Positions 26,661 through 35,904 of a stretch of DNA of 64,000 nt are shown piece after piece. The position numbers and the translations under genes were made by a program. Within the stretch, counting starts at the first letter, position 1; every line of letters starts with the position of its first letter. Source of the stretch: Haladaptatus sp. DYF46. GTDB lineage: Archaea; Halobacteriota; Halobacteria; Halobacteriales; Haladaptataceae. The DNA lies in assembly GCF_021083305.1 (NCBI RefSeq), contig NZ_JAJFAY010000004.1, forward strand, positions 124,001 to 188,000, in the 5' to 3' direction. Below the pieces are notes generated by a model, which saw nothing but the letters and a program-made list of their open reading frames with translations, was not told where the DNA came from and did no database searches.

Positions 26661-27049
26661 CATCTCGCGAGAATCGTGTCGGTTTCGACCGTCGCGCCGT
26701 TGACCACCACCTCGACGCTCGTGAACACGATGCCGTTGCCGTACGGTTCGACCGTTTTCCCCTGCATCGGACCGAGGAGCGCCTTTCCCTGCTTTCCCGT
26801 GACGGTGTCCTCGTAGAACACCACGAGGTCGTACCGAACCCACTTCGGTTCGACAGAGACGGTCACGTTCCGACACGTGTAGTCGATGTCGGCGTTCACG
26901 CCGACCGCTTGGTATCCCGCTGCTCCCGAGAGCTCCGGACTGCTGCCGCCTGTGACTACACCGGTACCCGCGACGACGACGACCACGACCACGACCACTG
27001 CGAGCGTTCCCACCGTTCCCAGTATCCCCGCGGTTTCCCCGGATCGCAT
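26528..27049 (-). CDS. Membrane-anchored hypothetical protein, 3' end possibly altered
   Basis: This 173-aa protein has an N-terminal hydrophobic helix rich in Val (about residues 15-32) and then a soluble domain. That domain contains DYTCRNVTVSVEPKWVRYDL and LGPMQGKTVEPYGNG, and probably faces outside. No family is recognised. The last 50 residues overlap the truncated aldolase on the other strand, so the true C-terminus may have been lost in the same rearrangement. Confidence 0.55.
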   Translation of the reverse strand: MRSGETAGILGTVGTLAVVVVVVVVVAGTGVVTGGSSPELSGAAGYQAVGVNADIDYTCRNVTVSVEPKWVRYDLVVFYEDTVTGKQGKALLGPMQGKTVEPYGNGIVFTSVEVVVNGATVETDTILARCYPDTSDATRPGRSAIGTASGVATFEERSRNPVPVATPRTPSGG

Positions 27050-27131
27050 ACCGTCGGCACGCCGGGGAATCGGTTATTCGTTGTTGCCGATGCGATCCGT
27101 CAGTCGTCGTTATTCGCCGTTACCGCCGCCA

Positions 27132-27401
27132 CTATTCGTCGTCACCGTCGCCACTGACGCTACCGTCGTCGCTTCCACTATCGCGGTACACTATCTCCTC
27201 GATGATTCGCCGTTCTCCGTCTCCGTATCGATAGACAGTGTCGGCCTCCTCGTCCCGCGTCGTGCGGTGCGACCCGTCACAGAAGGGGTACTCGTCGGAC
27301 AGGCCGCACAAGCAGATGGCGATGTTTCCCTTCTCGTCGTCGAAGTCGCCTTCGTCCACTTTGAGCGGGCCGGTCGCGTCGTGTCGAACTTCGCGGACCA
27401 T
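27132..27401 (-). CDS. CDGSH iron-sulfur domain protein
   Basis: The ATG at 27401 gives 89 aa. The motif CLCGLSDEYPFCDGSH (about residues 31-46) is the C-x-C...C...H set of ligands that holds a 2Fe-2S cluster in CDGSH proteins. The flanks are acidic. It is probably a cytoplasmic electron-transfer or cluster-transfer protein. A GTG at 27425 would add eight residues. Confidence 0.85.
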   Translation of the reverse strand: MVREVRHDATGPLKVDEGDFDDEKGNIAICLCGLSDEYPFCDGSHRTTRDEEADTVYRYGDGERRIIEEIVYRDSGSDDGSVSGDGDDE

Positions 27402-27458
27402 ACTCGAACTCGGGTCCGCGCTCACTTCAGTCCCGTTGCCGACGGCCGGGCGGACCGC

Positions 27459-29258
27459 CTACTCGTCCAGCACGGTTTCCTGAATCCGGATGCCCTTCGA
27501 CGCCAAGTGACGCAACTGCTGGCGGGCGAACTCCTCCTCGCGGGTACCGCGCGTCGCCAGCACGTACATCCGGGCGCGTCCGGCGGGGCGCATGGTCCGA
27601 CCCGCGCGCTGTGCGCCCTGCCGCCGCGACCCGCCCAAGCCGGACGCGACGATGGCGATTTCGGCGTCCGGGAGGTCGATTCCCTCGTCGCCGACCCGGG
27701 AGATGACCAACGTATCCTCCCGCCCGTCGCGGAACGCTTGCAGGTGTCGCTCGCGTTCGGGATGGCGCATCTCGCCGCTCAGGAAGGGGACGTCGAGGGC
27801 GTCCGCGATTTCGTTCCCCTGTTCGAGGTACTCCACGAACACCAGCGCCTTCGCCGTGGGGTGTTCCGCGAGGAGGAATCGAATCTCGTCCAACTTCGCG
27901 GGGTTCGTCGCCGCGATTTGGCGCTTCCCGCGGCCGTCGGCGCTGGCGTATTCGCCGTGATACGTCTCGTCGTCCCACCCGACGTATCGGATTTCGACTT
28001 CGGGTTCCGCGACGAACCCGGCCTCGAACAGCGCGTCCCAATCGGTGCCGATGGGCGGGCCGATGAGCGTGAAGATGTCTTTTTCTTTATCATCCTCCCT
28101 GACAGGAGTAGCACTAAGCCCCAAGCGGTGCTTCGATTGCAGGTTCGCGCTCCGGCGGAAGACCCGACTCGGAATGTGCTGGCATTCATCGTAGACGATG
28201 AGGCCCCACCGACGTTGGTCGAACAGTTGGCGATGGCGGTCCATTCCGGCGGTTTGGTAGGTCGCAATCGTTACCGGGCGGACGTTCTTCTCGCCGCCGT
28301 GGTACTCGCCGATCTGTTCCCGCGTGAGGTTCGTGTGGGTGAGCAGTTCGTCGCGCCACTGTGCGGCGAGTTCGCGGCCGGGAACTAAAATCAGCGTTTC
28401 GCCGGCGACGGCTTCGAGGACGCCCATCGCGGCCACCGTCTTCCCGCTTCCTGGCGGCCCGACGAGGACGCCGGATTTCAGGTCAACGAACTCCTCGACC
28501 CACTCGCGCTGGTAGTCGCGCAATTCGAGGGCGCACTCGACGGGCAGTTCGTCGCCAGTTTCCAGTTCCCGGTCGTCCTGCACCGGATAGCCCGCTTCGT
28601 AGAGGATTCGCTTCACTTCGGCCACCTTGTCCTCGGCGACCCAGCTTTCGTCGTCCGCAATCGGGGCGCGGAGGTGACTCTCGTCCAACTTCTGCCGGGC
28701 GACGTTCCCCATCAGGTCGTCGCTGGCGGCTTGGAGGACCACGTACCCGTCCTCGTGGGTGTAGAGGCGGAACTGCTTCGCGCGCTTCCACTGTGCCTCG
28801 ATGAACGACTCCAAATCCGGCGACGGTTCCGGGAGCACCTGCCGGACGGTACGCATCAGGTCATTCAGGGACTCATAGGGGGCGGACCAGACGTCCTCCT
28901 GCCGAACCCGATAGCTGTAGCTTCCCGCCCGCGTCGTGTCGGTGAGGTGGGCGAACTGCGAGAGTTGGGCCCGCGTGAACTGCTCCGGTTGGTCCGCGAC
29001 GATTTCGCGACGCTTCGGAAACACCACGATTCGCTCGCGGTCGGCCAACCGCTCCCACTCGGTCGGAAACCAGACCACCGGGTCGTTCTCCACGTCGAGG
29101 CGGGTCACGTCGCGCTCCTCGGTCAGGCGCTCCAGCACGCGGTTGGCTTCCTCGTGCGAACAGTCGAGGGCGCGGGCCACCTCGTCCGCGGTCAGCACCG
29201 GCCGCCCGACGTCCTCGATGGCGTCGTAGAAGTCGGAAATCTCGTAGTCGTCGGTCAC
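27459..29258 (-). CDS. XPB/Rad25-like superfamily 2 DNA helicase
   Basis: This 599-aa helicase has an N-terminal winged-helix-like and damage-recognition-like region. It then carries Walker A GPPGSGKT, motif II DECQ (a variant of DEAH), motif III LSATPVRED, and in the second RecA domain SRVGDEGIDLPDAE and QRAGRTMRP. This matches archaeal XPB homologues implicated in nucleotide-excision repair and transcription bubbles. The partner nuclease Bax1 is not adjacent. Confidence 0.88.
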   Translation of the reverse strand: MTDDYEISDFYDAIEDVGRPVLTADEVARALDCSHEEANRVLERLTEERDVTRLDVENDPVVWFPTEWERLADRERIVVFPKRREIVADQPEQFTRAQLSQFAHLTDTTRAGSYSYRVRQEDVWSAPYESLNDLMRTVRQVLPEPSPDLESFIEAQWKRAKQFRLYTHEDGYVVLQAASDDLMGNVARQKLDESHLRAPIADDESWVAEDKVAEVKRILYEAGYPVQDDRELETGDELPVECALELRDYQREWVEEFVDLKSGVLVGPPGSGKTVAAMGVLEAVAGETLILVPGRELAAQWRDELLTHTNLTREQIGEYHGGEKNVRPVTIATYQTAGMDRHRQLFDQRRWGLIVYDECQHIPSRVFRRSANLQSKHRLGLSATPVREDDKEKDIFTLIGPPIGTDWDALFEAGFVAEPEVEIRYVGWDDETYHGEYASADGRGKRQIAATNPAKLDEIRFLLAEHPTAKALVFVEYLEQGNEIADALDVPFLSGEMRHPERERHLQAFRDGREDTLVISRVGDEGIDLPDAEIAIVASGLGGSRRQGAQRAGRTMRPAGRARMYVLATRGTREEEFARQQLRHLASKGIRIQETVLDE

Positions 29259-29291
29259 TGCTCCGTTGTTGGGTCCCGGGTCGAATACCCG

Positions 29292-30656
29292 TTACGACTC
29301 CTCGCGGCCGTCTAGGTCCCCCGGTCCGTCGTAGGCCCCCGACCTGCGGAGTTCGCCGCGCTTTTCGAGGACGCCGGGTGTGCGACAGACGCCGCGTGCG
29401 CCCGCCGCCTGCGGCACCGTGCAGTTGTTGCAGTTCTCGCAGACGACTGCGGTTTCGCGCGCGTCGTCGCACGAGTTCGTTCCGAGAAGCCGCGCCGGAA
29501 GCCGCGGTTCCGCGTAAAACGGCCGCCCCATCCCCACGGCGTCACACGACCCGTCGGCCAACAATCGGTCGATTTGGGATCGGGTTCGAATCCCGCCCTC
29601 GGCCAGCACCGGAACCGACACCCGCGACCCGACGCGGCGGGTGAACGGGCGATTCCACGCCGGGTCGAAGTCGTATTTCCGGGATTGAAGCCAGTTGAGG
29701 AGGGCGACGAGCGCGGCGCGCGGTTTGCTCCCGAACGCTTCCGAATACCCCTCACGGAACCGCTCGTCGCGCCACGCGCGGGCCGGGAACGCGCCGCGGA
29801 TGATGCTCGCGTCCCAGAACACCGACGCTTGCACCGGAACGAGGGCATCGAAGCCCATGTCGGCCAATCGCTCGCAGACCCGAACGCCGTCGGCGAGCGA
29901 GAGGTGTCGCCGGACGAACGCCGGGGCGGTCGTTTCGGCTGGTACTTTGGTCACGATGGGAACGTCGGGACCGACGCGCTCGCGAATCTCCTCGTACACG
30001 ATTTCCAGGAATGTGGTACGGGCGGCGAGCGACCCGCCGAACTCGTCGTCGCGGCGGTTGTAGAACGGCGAAAGGAACTGCTGGACGATGCCCATGTTCG
30101 CCCCGGCGATGTGAATCCCGTCGTAGCCCGCATCGACCGCGTACTCCGCCGAGCGGCCGAAATCGGCCGCGAGGTCGTACACCTCCGCCGTCGAAAGGAC
30201 GTGCGGATTGTAGTCGAGAAACCCGACGCTGTCCAGCAATCGAAGTACGGTGGGTGGCCGCGAAACCGCGAGTTGCCGCAAGTCGGGATGTTCGGCGCGA
30301 TAGTCCGCGTGCCACGTCTCCATGCTCCGCAGGCCGCCGTGTTCGAGTTGGACGAAAATCCGGCTCCCGTGGTCGTGCACCGCGTCCGTGAGGCGGGACA
30401 AGCGCGAGACGAACGCCGGGTCGTGTACTCGCGTCATCCCCGGCGCGGCACAGCCACCCTCGCCGCGAACGATGGTTGCACCTTGACAAATCAGCCCCAC
30501 GCCCGATTCGGCGGCGGGTTCGAGTTCCCGAATCAGGACGTCAACCGTCTCCTCGTCGTTGCCGGCACATTCGAGCAGCGGAGCGCGGTAGAGGCGATTC
30601 GGCAGTTCGACGCCCCCGATTTCGAGCGGGTCTTCGAGGTTGGCCACGGTGCTCAC
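29292..30656 (-). CDS. NADH:flavin oxidoreductase, old-yellow-enzyme family
   Basis: This 454-aa FMN TIM barrel has PNRLYRAPLLE at the start, VQLEHGG, GYDGIHIAGANMG, YNRRDDEFGGSL, VPVLAEGGIR and CDAVGMGRPFYAEP. A C-terminal CENCNNC with a later Cys looks like the iron-sulfur ligands of the larger OYE members (2,4-dienoyl-CoA reductase type). The chain ends soon after, without the FAD/NAD domain of that type. The substrate is unknown. Confidence 0.85.
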   Translation of the reverse strand: MSTVANLEDPLEIGGVELPNRLYRAPLLECAGNDEETVDVLIRELEPAAESGVGLICQGATIVRGEGGCAAPGMTRVHDPAFVSRLSRLTDAVHDHGSRIFVQLEHGGLRSMETWHADYRAEHPDLRQLAVSRPPTVLRLLDSVGFLDYNPHVLSTAEVYDLAADFGRSAEYAVDAGYDGIHIAGANMGIVQQFLSPFYNRRDDEFGGSLAARTTFLEIVYEEIRERVGPDVPIVTKVPAETTAPAFVRRHLSLADGVRVCERLADMGFDALVPVQASVFWDASIIRGAFPARAWRDERFREGYSEAFGSKPRAALVALLNWLQSRKYDFDPAWNRPFTRRVGSRVSVPVLAEGGIRTRSQIDRLLADGSCDAVGMGRPFYAEPRLPARLLGTNSCDDARETAVVCENCNNCTVPQAAGARGVCRTPGVLEKRGELRRSGAYDGPGDLDGREES

Positions 30657-30728
30657 GGGTTCGTCGGATTCGCCCGTAAAGCTTCGTGGGCTCGGCGAAT
30701 TCGGTCGAAAAAAGCGCCGTCCCGTCCG

Positions 30729-31202
30729 TCAGTTCGCCGTCGCCTTCTTCGTTCCCTTCGATTCCTTCGTCGTCTCCTTCTCCGCTTTCTCCTCCTTCGC
30801 CTTCTCTTTCTCGCTTTCCGCGATGCCGAGGAAGGCGAACGCCGCACCGAGCATGGCGGCGTTCTTGAGGAAGTGGTTCTGTTCGTTCTGTCGCTCCTGT
30901 CCCTCCTGATTCCAGAAGTCGTGGGTGAACGGGGTGACGCCGACGAGGAAGCCGATGGCGGCGCTGGCGGCGAGGCCCGGGAGTTTCCACAGGCTGATTC
31001 CGACGCCGCCGACCACGAGGAGCCAGTGCGACGCCACGACGGACGCCTCGGGCATCGGGACACCCTTCGCTTCCGCGTATCCCGCCTGCGCTTCGATGTT
31101 CCGGAGCCCGGAGATTCCCATGTATGCGAGCAGACCGCCGTAAATCAATCTCGCCACTCTGAACCCCGTCGATTTCACCACCGTATCGCTACGTTCTGCC
31201 AT
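30729..31202 (-). CDS. DoxX-family membrane protein with Lys/Glu-rich tail
   Basis: This 157-aa protein has four predicted helices with the DoxX-like RLIYGGLLAYMGISGLRN and HDFWNQEGQERQNEQNHFLKN. The final 30 residues are a charged Lys/Glu/Ala repeat-like tail. It is markedly Lys-rich for a halophile and probably helical and cytoplasmic. DoxX relatives occur in oxidoreductase and stress contexts, and the role here is unknown. Confidence 0.8.
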   Translation of the reverse strand: MAERSDTVVKSTGFRVARLIYGGLLAYMGISGLRNIEAQAGYAEAKGVPMPEASVVASHWLLVVGGVGISLWKLPGLAASAAIGFLVGVTPFTHDFWNQEGQERQNEQNHFLKNAAMLGAAFAFLGIAESEKEKAKEEKAEKETTKESKGTKKATAN

Positions 31203-31309
31203 GGTTTACCTCACGACGATTTCTCACTTATAGCTGGTTCCCAAAATATTCGGTAACGCTCACGTCTGTGCGTGACACGAGTGTTACCGCCCGCCGTCAA
31301 ATTTCGAAC

Positions 31310-31867
31310 TCACTTCCACTTGATGGAACAACCGCGGGACGGCATAAAATCCAAGTCCACGTCCTCGCCCGAGAGGACGCTGTCGATGGCGTCGCGGACG
31401 TAGAACTCGGTGGCTTCCGCGTCGGGATTCAGCGCGTCGTCCAGTCGCCCGTGGTAGGCAAGCGTGAAGCCGTCGCCCCCGTTGCGGAGCAGGAACGGGT
31501 CGGGCGTACAGACCGCGCCGTAGGCCCGTGCGACCTCCTGCGATTCGTCGTGGAGATAGGCGTCGTACCCGATCGTTCCGTCCTCGACTCGCTCCTGCAT
31601 GGCCTCGAAGGAGTCGTCGGGGTACTCCTCGGCGTCGTTCGAGTTGACGCCCACCACGGCCACGTCGTCGTACTCGTCCGCGATGTCGTTCAACAGGTCG
31701 AACTTCGCCTGCGCGTACGGACAGTGGTTGCACGTGAACACGAGCAACACGGCGTCGTAGTCGTCGAAATCCGAAAGCGTGTACGTCTCCTCGTCGGTTC
31801 CGCGGAGTTCAAAGTTCGGTGCGGCGTCGTCGCGTCCGATTTTCTCCTCGGACTCTTTCATCACCAT
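31310..31867 (-). CDS. Thioredoxin-fold redoxin (AhpC/TSA or TlpA-like)
   Basis: This 185-aa protein has APNFELRGTDEETYTLSDF, then the active site FTCNHCPYAQAKFDLL with a CxxC (about residues 50-53). A cis-Pro region follows (YGAVCTPDPFLL) with an extra Cys, and a C-terminal GCSIKW. It is probably a thiol reductase or peroxiredoxin-like reductant. A second start (MKESE) lies two codons in. Confidence 0.85.
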   Translation of the reverse strand: MVMKESEEKIGRDDAAPNFELRGTDEETYTLSDFDDYDAVLLVFTCNHCPYAQAKFDLLNDIADEYDDVAVVGVNSNDAEEYPDDSFEAMQERVEDGTIGYDAYLHDESQEVARAYGAVCTPDPFLLRNGGDGFTLAYHGRLDDALNPDAEATEFYVRDAIDSVLSGEDVDLDFMPSRGCSIKWK

Positions 31868-31922
31868 ATCCCATCATTCCCGTCGAGCCTCAAAATACGT
31901 TCGCCGCCCCGCAGGGTCCGGC

Positions 31923-32705
31923 CTACTTCCGGCCGGATATCACGGTTATCGTCCCCGTTTGAGTGAACGGCTCCCCGTCCATCGCGTTCAGTCGGTCGGT
32001 GAGTTCCGACGTGAACGCCGCTTCCCGCTCGCCCAAGACGTCCGGCGAGCAGAACGACAGCGAGCGAAGGTAGCCGACGATTCCGTCCGCGTCCCATTCG
32101 CGCTCGAACGCGAACCGCTCGACCGTTACGTCCTCGAACCCCGCTTCGGCCAGCAACTCGTCCCACGGATCATCGTACTCCTCGACCGGTCCGGTTCGTT
32201 CGGGGAGGGAAGCGTACTCGCCCGCAACCTCGTAGACTTCTTCTTGCCATTCTTCGGTCCCTTTCGTCAGCCACTCTTGGCCGGTGAGGAGCGCGACGCC
32301 GCCACCGGATTCGGTCAGGCGGTACAGCGTTTCGAGCGTCGACTTTCCGTTCATCCAGTGAAACGAGCGACCCATGGTCGTCAGCCTGAACGTGCCGAGT
32401 TCCTCGCCGAGGTCCGTATCGGACCCGACGACGCAATCGACGTTTTCGCGTCCCGCCCGCTCCGCCCGTTGCCGCGCTTGTCGGAGCATGGTTTCGTTCG
32501 GGTCCATCGCCACGACTTCTCCCGCGTGTTCCGCGAGCGGAACGGCGATTTGGCCCGCTCCGCATCCCAAGTCGAGACTGCGCGACGAGTCGTCCAGCTC
32601 GAATCGGTCCACCAGATACGTCAACGCCGCCTCGCCGTATCCGGGTCGGTATTCGGCGTAATGTCGTTCCGTGCTCTCGAAGGGAATCGAATCGTCGGCG
32701 GTCAT
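31923..32705 (-). CDS. Class I SAM-dependent methyltransferase
   Basis: This 260-aa methyltransferase begins ERHYAEYRPGYGEAALTYL and has the SAM-binding motif LDLGCGAGQIAVPLAEH (about residue 44), the acidic VVAMDPNETML and a SFHWMN motif after strand 4. These fit the methyltransferase-11 type seen in small-molecule and quinone methylation. The acceptor is unknown. Confidence 0.85.
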   Translation of the reverse strand: MTADDSIPFESTERHYAEYRPGYGEAALTYLVDRFELDDSSRSLDLGCGAGQIAVPLAEHAGEVVAMDPNETMLRQARQRAERAGRENVDCVVGSDTDLGEELGTFRLTTMGRSFHWMNGKSTLETLYRLTESGGGVALLTGQEWLTKGTEEWQEEVYEVAGEYASLPERTGPVEEYDDPWDELLAEAGFEDVTVERFAFEREWDADGIVGYLRSLSFCSPDVLGEREAAFTSELTDRLNAMDGEPFTQTGTITVISGRK

Positions 32706-32828
32706 AACACCTCACTTCCCGTGAATTCACACTGGAATAAAAAACCCGTTTTCCGTCTCCGCTTTCATCCACCCGACTTTCCGAACGGATCCTGGAAAAT
32801 GTATATCGATAATCCAGTCCAAAAATAA

Positions 32829-32836
32829 TATATAAT
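32829..32836 (+). promoter_or_regulatory. TATA-like box for ABC exporter operon
   Basis: TATATAAT is centred about 28 bases before the ATG at 32861. That is the spacing expected for a leaderless haloarchaeal transcript. Confidence 0.55.
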
Positions 32837-32860
32837 CTGTCGATAAACCCTTATCCCTTA

Positions 32861-33823
32861 ATGGCAGGTATCGAAACATCCGGACTGACGAAGCGGTACG
32901 GCGACACGACGGCACTTTCCGACCTCGATTTGACCGTCGCGGAGGGGGAAGTGTTCGGCTTTCTCGGACCGAACGGTGCGGGAAAAACGACGACCATCGA
33001 CCTCCTCCTCGATTTCATCCGCCCGACGGCCGGGTCCGCGACCGTCCTCGGGCACGATACGCAGACGGAGACCGACGCGGTTCGCGACCGGGTCGGCGTC
33101 CTTCCGGACGGCTTCGACCTCTGGAGTCGCTCCTCCGGCTATCGACACCTCGAATTCGCGCTCGAATCCGTCGGCGGCAGCGAGGACCCGGACGCCCTCC
33201 TCGACCGCGTCGGACTCGAAAGGGAGGATGCGGACCGGCCGGTCGGCGACTACTCCAAGGGGATGTACCAGCGTCTCGCGATGGCGATGACGCTCGCAGG
33301 CGACCCCGACCTGATAATCATGGACGAACCGTCCTCGGGTCTCGACCCGCACGGCATCCGGCGGATGCAACACCTCGTGCGCGAGGAGGCCGACAAGGGA
33401 AAGACGGTCTTCTTTTCGAGCCACATCCTCGGACAGGTCGCCTCGGTCTGTGACCGCGTGGGAATCATGAACGACGGCGAACTCGTGACCGTCGATACCC
33501 TCGAAGGACTGCGGGAGACGGCGGGGGTCGGGTCCAGTCTCGTCGTCTCCCTCCGCGGGAGGCCGAACGTTGACGTGACCGCCATCGACGGTGTAACCGA
33601 CGTCGAATTCGAAGACGGTCGGATGCGAGTGGGGTACGCCACCCCGGAGAGCAAGGCCGCGGTGGTTCACCGACTCGTCGAGTCCGACGCGAAAGTCCTC
33701 GACTTCGAAACGGAGGAGGCGACGCTCGGCGACCTCTTCTCGGCGTTCACGGAAACGGAGGACGATGCCGTAACGAAAGTCGCAACGGACGGTGGCGTCG
33801 CTCCGACGGGGGTTCGACGATGA
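32861..33823 (+). CDS. ABC-2 type exporter, ATP-binding protein
   Basis: This 320-aa protein has the DrrA/CcmA-like ATPase core: Walker A GPNGAGKT (about residue 38), Q-loop region LPDGFDLWS, signature in VGDYSKGMYQRL, Walker B LIIMDEPSSGLDP and switch His in FSSHILGQV. The C-terminal domain (about 220-320) is of the kind found in exporter ATPases. Its stop overlaps the permease start, so the two form a pair. The substrate is unknown. Confidence 0.9.
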   Translation: MAGIETSGLTKRYGDTTALSDLDLTVAEGEVFGFLGPNGAGKTTTIDLLLDFIRPTAGSATVLGHDTQTETDAVRDRVGVLPDGFDLWSRSSGYRHLEFALESVGGSEDPDALLDRVGLEREDADRPVGDYSKGMYQRLAMAMTLAGDPDLIIMDEPSSGLDPHGIRRMQHLVREEADKGKTVFFSSHILGQVASVCDRVGIMNDGELVTVDTLEGLRETAGVGSSLVVSLRGRPNVDVTAIDGVTDVEFEDGRMRVGYATPESKAAVVHRLVESDAKVLDFETEEATLGDLFSAFTETEDDAVTKVATDGGVAPTGVRR

Positions 33824-34719
33824 CGTGGTCGCTGGTCGCGGGCAAGGATTTCGAGGACTCCATCCGGTCGCGGATGGTGTGGGCCGCGGTCGGGATTTTC
33901 GTCCTCCTGATGGCTATCGTCGGCCTCTCTGCATCGTTGGGCGACCTCTCGGACAGTTCGCCGATGGACATCATCGTGATGTTCACGAACATCGGCGGGG
34001 AACTGTTGGTCCCGATAATCGCGCTGATGGTCGGCTACATGGCTATCGTCGGGGAGCGACAGTCCGGGAGTCTCCGCATCCTGTTCGGGCTGACGCACAA
34101 CAGACGCGACGTTTTCGTCGGCAAGCTCGTGAGTCGCATCGGCGTCATTCTCTTCGCGACGCTCATCGCCTGCGCCGCCGCCGTCACGTTGGCTCTCGGG
34201 CTGTTCGGGACGCTTCCGGTCGCGTCGTTCCTCGGATTCATCGCCATCACCCTCCTGCTCGGGGCGGCGTTCACCGCCATCGCCGTCGGCATTTCCGCGA
34301 TGACGGAGTCGCGGATGGCGGCCATGGGCGGTGCCATCGGCAGCTACGTCCTGTTCGTCATGCTCTGGCACCCGCTGGTCGCGGGCATCTATTACGCCGT
34401 CAACGGAAAGCTCGCCGGACTCGAAGCGCCGGCGTGGTACTTCTTCCTCCTCCGACTGAATCCGCTCCAACTGTACGCCGAAACGGCGAGTTCCATCTCC
34501 GACCAGTTCATCTACGGCCTGTTCGGGTGGCAGGGTACCGTCGAAAACATCCCCAAGAGCGCGATGCAGGACACCAGCAAACTCATGCTGTCGAACCGTC
34601 TCGGGGGCCACGTCCCGTTCTACCTCTCGGACTGGTTCGCCCCGGTGATACTGCTCCTCTGGATAGTCGTTCCGGCGGTCATCGGATACCGAACGTTCCA
34701 ACGCGCGGATCTGAACTAA
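33820..34719 (+). CDS. ABC-2 type exporter, permease
   Basis: This 299-aa membrane protein has six predicted helices (WAAVGIFVLLMAIVGL first, ILLLWIVVPAVIGY last). A conserved-looking SGSLRILFGLTHNRRDVFVGK sits after the second helix, typical of the coupling helix of NosY/ABC-2 permeases. It starts in an ATGA overlap with the ATPase gene. Confidence 0.88.
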   Translation: MTWSLVAGKDFEDSIRSRMVWAAVGIFVLLMAIVGLSASLGDLSDSSPMDIIVMFTNIGGELLVPIIALMVGYMAIVGERQSGSLRILFGLTHNRRDVFVGKLVSRIGVILFATLIACAAAVTLALGLFGTLPVASFLGFIAITLLLGAAFTAIAVGISAMTESRMAAMGGAIGSYVLFVMLWHPLVAGIYYAVNGKLAGLEAPAWYFFLLRLNPLQLYAETASSISDQFIYGLFGWQGTVENIPKSAMQDTSKLMLSNRLGGHVPFYLSDWFAPVILLLWIVVPAVIGYRTFQRADLN

Positions 34720-34730
34720 AACCGAGCGAT

Positions 34731-35723
34731 TCAGTGCCGAACTTCCTCCGGGGGGCCGCCCACCAACCGCTCCCGGTCGTGGTCCGACTCGAAGTCGAGT
34801 TCCGGGCCGACGGGGACGATTCCGGACGGGTTGATTCCCGCGTGGCTTCGATAGTAGTGTTCCTTGATGTGGTCTATCCGGACCGTCTCGGCGACGTCGG
34901 GCAGTTGCATCAGTTCCTTCAGGTAGTTCCAGAGGTTCGGGTAGTCCACGATTCGCCGGACGTTACATTTGAAATGCGTCGCGTACACCGCGTCGAAGCG
35001 CACCAACGTCGTGAACAGGCAGAGGTCCGCCTCCGTCAGTTCCGGACCGCAGAGATACCGCCGGTCGGCGAGTACTCCCTCCCAGTGGTCGAGCGCGTCG
35101 AACAGGTCGCCCACGGCCTCCTCGTAGGCCGTCTGCGTCTCCGCGAATCCCGCCCGATACACGCCGTTGTTGACGGGTTCGTAAATCGCCTCGATGGTGT
35201 CGTCCACCCCATCGCGGTACTCTTCGGGGTAGAGAGTTACGTCCCGGTCCGCAACCGCGTCGAACTCGGTGTCCAACATCCGCAGTATCTCCTCCGACTC
35301 GTTGTTGACGATGGTGTCCCGCTCCTTGTCCCACAGGACGGGAACGGTCACGCGCCCGGTGAACTCCGAATCCGCTTTCGTGTACACATCTCGGAGGTAC
35401 GCCGCTCCGTTCACGCTGTCGGCGGTACATCCTAACCGGTCGGGCGAGAACTCCCACCCGTCGTTTTGACGGTAGGGGTCCACGACCGACACCGAAATGT
35501 GGTCTTCGAGTCCCTTCAGCGCCCGTACGAGGAGCGTCCGATGCGCCCACGGGCAGGCGTAGGAGACGTAGAGGTGGTAGCGTCCCGACTCCGCCGGGAA
35601 CTCGCTCTCCGGGTCGTCCTCGACCCACTCGCGGAACGAGGTCGTTTGCCGCTCGAACTCGCCCTCCTCGTTCGTACTCTCGTACGCGCCGGTTCGCCAC
35701 TCGCCGTCCACGAGCATGTTCAT
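34731..35723 (-). CDS. Xi-class glutathione S-transferase-like reductase
   Basis: This 330-aa protein has the active-site CPWAHRTLLVRALKGL (about residue 54), SVSVVDP, the LYLKADPEF-like stretch read here as VYTKADSEFTGRVTVPVLWD, and ADLCLFTTLVRFD. These match S-glutathionyl-hydroquinone reductases. Haloarchaea generally use gamma-glutamylcysteine rather than glutathione, so the natural thiol is probably different. A GCS2-type ligase is encoded at 50.8 kb. Confidence 0.88.
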   Translation of the reverse strand: MNMLVDGEWRTGAYESTNEEGEFERQTTSFREWVEDDPESEFPAESGRYHLYVSYACPWAHRTLLVRALKGLEDHISVSVVDPYRQNDGWEFSPDRLGCTADSVNGAAYLRDVYTKADSEFTGRVTVPVLWDKERDTIVNNESEEILRMLDTEFDAVADRDVTLYPEEYRDGVDDTIEAIYEPVNNGVYRAGFAETQTAYEEAVGDLFDALDHWEGVLADRRYLCGPELTEADLCLFTTLVRFDAVYATHFKCNVRRIVDYPNLWNYLKELMQLPDVAETVRIDHIKEHYYRSHAGINPSGIVPVGPELDFESDHDRERLVGGPPEEVRH

Positions 35724-35826
35724 GTCGCCCGATACGTTTTTCTCGGCCTTAGCGGTGCGGTTTCCCCACGTTGCTTCCGGTTTCCACCGACGGGTCCACC
35801 GGGACTATCTCTCCCGAAATATATTC

Positions 35827-35850
35827 GGAAAGCTTTCTAGAATGCTTTCC
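35827..35850. repeat. Inverted repeat GGAAAGC/GCTTTCC around TCTAGA
   Basis: Seven-base perfect arms are separated by ten bases whose centre is itself the palindrome TCTAGA. It lies upstream of the GST-like gene and could be an operator or a structured RNA. Confidence 0.4.
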
Positions 35851-35904
35851 AGAAATCTAGTCAGATGTTCGCTCACACATCGATTTTACCCCTGTCGGAT
35901 GTTT

